Below are positions 62,347-64,000 of a DNA stretch of 64,000 bases, piece after piece. The first letter of the stretch is position 1; the number at the start of each line of letters is the position of its first letter. The stretch comes from Flagellimonas abyssi (GTDB lineage Bacteria > Bacteroidota > Bacteroidia > Flavobacteriales > Flavobacteriaceae). The DNA is taken from contig NZ_JAHZSV010000007.1 in NCBI RefSeq assembly GCF_019457905.1, forward strand, positions 1 to 64,000, in the 5' to 3' direction. Below the pieces are notes generated by a model. The model ran no database searches. It had not been told where the DNA came from and saw nothing but the letters and a program-made list of their open reading frames with translations. The translations under genes were made by a program, and so were the position numbers.

Positions 62347-64000
62347 TTATTTTTTATCGTTTAACAACTTTGCCTGACCAGCCCAATCATCGCGTTGTGC
62401 ACGCCCTGGAAATCTCCCAGTAATCGAGTCTAGCAAATCATATTCTCTTTCGGTCATTCGAGCGACCTGTGCATAGGTAAATATGCCTATTTCGTTTAAG
62501 GTACGCTCCATTTCTGGGCCTACTCCTTTAATCTTTTTAAGGTCGTCCGGCGTTTCGGTGGTGGAATCAAACGTTCCGACTGCGCTAAGCAATTCATCAA
62601 CCCCTACTTTATCTCCTACCATTGGTACAGGTTCGCCCATTAAAACATCATCGGTAATCGGTTCGCTATAAGTAACTGTTCTACTCACACCTTGTGGCAT
62701 CACATATAACGGTTTACCTGAATCCCTAAGCGTCTTATATTTTTCTCCGGATGCTTTCAAGATTGATTTTACCTCTGCCTGAGCAATTACAGGGAATGTT
62801 CTGGAATACAACAGGAACAATACAAAGAAGAATCCGATGGTTCCCACAAAGATTCCTATATCCACAAATGTTGGGGAGAACATGGTCCATGAGGATGGCA
62901 AGTAATCTCTATGCAACGAGGTAACAATGATCACGAAACGCTCGAACCACATCCCTATGTTTACCACAATAGAAATAAAGAAGGAGAACATGATACTGGT
63001 ACGTAGCTTTTTAAACCACATGAACTGAGGCGAGAACACGTTACAGGTCATCATGGACCAGTAAGCCCACCAGTAAGGTCCCGTAGCCCTGTTCAAGAAG
63101 GCGTACTGTTCGTACTCAACCCCAGAGTACCAAGCAATGAACAACTCCGTGATGTAGGCACATCCTACAATGGAACCTGTAATCATGATTACAATGTTCA
63201 TCAACTCAATATGCTGTACTGTAATATAAGCTTCAAGACTACACACTTTACGCATAATGATCAAAAGCGTGTTTACCATGGCAAATCCAGAGAAAATCGC
63301 ACCGGCAACAAAGTACGGTGGGAAGATGGTGGTGTGCCATCCTGGAATTACCGAAGTAGCAAAGTCAAAGGATACAATCGTGTGTACGGAAAGTACAAGT
63401 GGCGTTGCCAAACCTGCCAATACCAAGGATACTTCCTCAAAACGCTGCCAGTCTTTAGCTCTTCCTGTCCAACCGAAGCTCAACAAGCTGTATATTTTCT
63501 TTTGGAACGGTTTTACCGCTCTATCACGAATCATAGCGAAGTCAGGCAAAAGACCTGTCCACCAGAAAACCAATGATACAGAAAGATACGTTGAAATCGC
63601 AAATACGTCCCAAAGCAAAGGTGAGTTAAAGTTCACCCACAAGGAACCAAATTGGTTAGGGATCGGAAGCACCCAGTAACCCAACCATGGACGACCCATG
63701 TGGATAATCGGGAACAACCCTGCCTGAACAACCGAGAAAATGGTCATCGCCTCAGCAGAACGGTTGATTGCCATTCTCCACTTTTGACGAAAAAGCAAGA
63801 GTACAGCTGAAATAAGTGTACCTGCGTGACCAATACCTACCCACCATACAAAGTTGGTAATATCCCAGGCCCAGTTAACGGTTCGGTTAAGTCCCCAAAC
63901 CCCAATACCTGTGGAAACGGTATAAATGATACATCCTAGACCCCAGAGGAATGCCACTAATGCGATGGAAAATACAATCCACCATTGCTTATTGGCCTTT
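62347..64000 (-). CDS. actC: Alternative complex III subunit ActC (NrfD type) with helix-hairpin-helix tail, 5'-truncated
   Basis: The reverse-strand frame is open from the window edge (first full codon at 63999), giving about 550 residues; the true start lies outside. NrfD/PsrC membrane protein with about ten TM helices ([26 protein letters not shown]) that holds the menaquinol site of ACIII. After the last TM and a loop of about 80 residues, the final 66 residues (62350-62547) form a helix-hairpin-helix module with [18 protein letters not shown], then [17 protein letters not shown]. This resembles the tail found on NuoE of alphaproteobacteria more than any known ACIII domain. An in-frame GTG at 63957 is not the start. 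Confidence 0.92.
   Translation of the reverse strand, partial: KANKQWWIVFSIALVAFLWGLGCIIYTVSTGIGVWGLNRTVNWAWDITNFVWWVGIGHAGTLISAVLLLFRQKWRMAINRSAEAMTIFSVVQAGLFPIIHMGRPWLGYWVLPIPNQFGSLWVNFNSPLLWDVFAISTYLSVSLVFWWTGLLPDFAMIRDRAVKPFQKKIYSLLSFGWTGRAKDWQRFEEVSLVLAGLATPLVLSVHTIVSFDFATSVIPGWHTTIFPPYFVAGAIFSGFAMVNTLLIIMRKVCSLEAYITVQHIELMNIVIMITGSIVGCAYITELFIAWYSGVEYEQYAFLNRATGPYWWAYWSMMTCNVFSPQFMWFKKLRTSIMFSFFISIVVNIGMWFERFVIIVTSLHRDYLPSSWTMFSPTFVDIGIFVGTIGFFFVLFLLYSRTFPVIAQAEVKSILKASGEKYKTLRDSGKPLYVMPQGVSRTVTYSEPITDDVLMGEPVPMVGDKVGVDELLSAVGTFDSTTETPDDLKKIKGVGPEMERTLNEIGIFTYAQVARMTEREYDLLDSITGRFPGRAQRDDWAGQAKLLNDKK

Noticed and set aside
1..64000. A hidden mobile or defence system
   Set aside because: I looked for transposase, integrase, toxin-antitoxin, restriction, CRISPR and phage genes and for terminal repeats and found none.

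Overview
The window looks like chromosomal DNA from a marine-type member of the Flavobacteriaceae (Bacteroidota), perhaps close to Muricauda/Flagellimonas; the genus is an impression, not a measurement. Support comes from type IX secretion (T9SS) and gliding genes (SprA, PorP/SprF, a PorE-like OmpA protein, a type B sorting-domain protein), an alternative complex III next to cytochrome oxidase, LytTR/LytS-type two-component signalling, and short promoters of the Bacteroidota form TTTG-N19..21-TAnnTTTG. Genes are dense. No gap exceeds about 210 bases, and I saw no rRNA, tRNA, CRISPR array, insertion sequence or prophage.

Layout. 1-176: start of a GMC-type oxidoreductase running off the left edge, unusually GC-rich. 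386-4084: secreted S9 peptidase and an Nramp-like transporter lacking the usual metal-binding residues. 4085-8994: T9SS operon (type B CTD surface protein, PorP/SprF, PorE-like OmpA protein). 9138-13599: FabD, gamma carbonic anhydrase, and a TPR sensor kinase/LytTR regulator pair. 13797-16020: VWA protein facing a second PorP/SprF gene. 16145-21074: NifU-type Fe-S protein with a duplicated N-terminal domain, dodecin, a thioredoxin-like DUF255 lipoprotein, MscS channel, TsaB. 21091-30581: MacAB/TolC-type export operon in which the permease-permease-adaptor module is present twice but ATPase and TolC only once.

30688-35824: cytochrome oxidase maturation and small subunits (CxxC mini-protein, DUF420, SCO, cysteine-less SCO-like protein, subunit IV, two subunit III, heme O synthase). 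35980-47642: TonB, VanZ, GcvH, then SprA-RuvA-malic enzyme. 47767-52370: SLC45-like MFS carrier, QueG, a cupin/TetR divergent pair with two matching operators, and a TsdA-like diheme cytochrome. 52519-56751: RuvB, an acyl-CoA oxidase/dehydrogenase, a head-GIN protein. 56874-64000: CoxA, CoxB, ActF, ActE, ActD and the 5'-truncated ActC, together the quinol:cytochrome c:oxygen respiratory chain.

The main themes are aerobic respiration and its assembly, T9SS surface export and gliding, and multidrug/lipid-type export. Most of the window is conserved core genome. The parts most worth a second look are the TetR-cupin switch, the duplicated export module, the DNA-repair-like helix-hairpin-helix tail on ActC, the metal-site-less Nramp homologue, the cysteine-less SCO paralogue and the GC-rich left edge.
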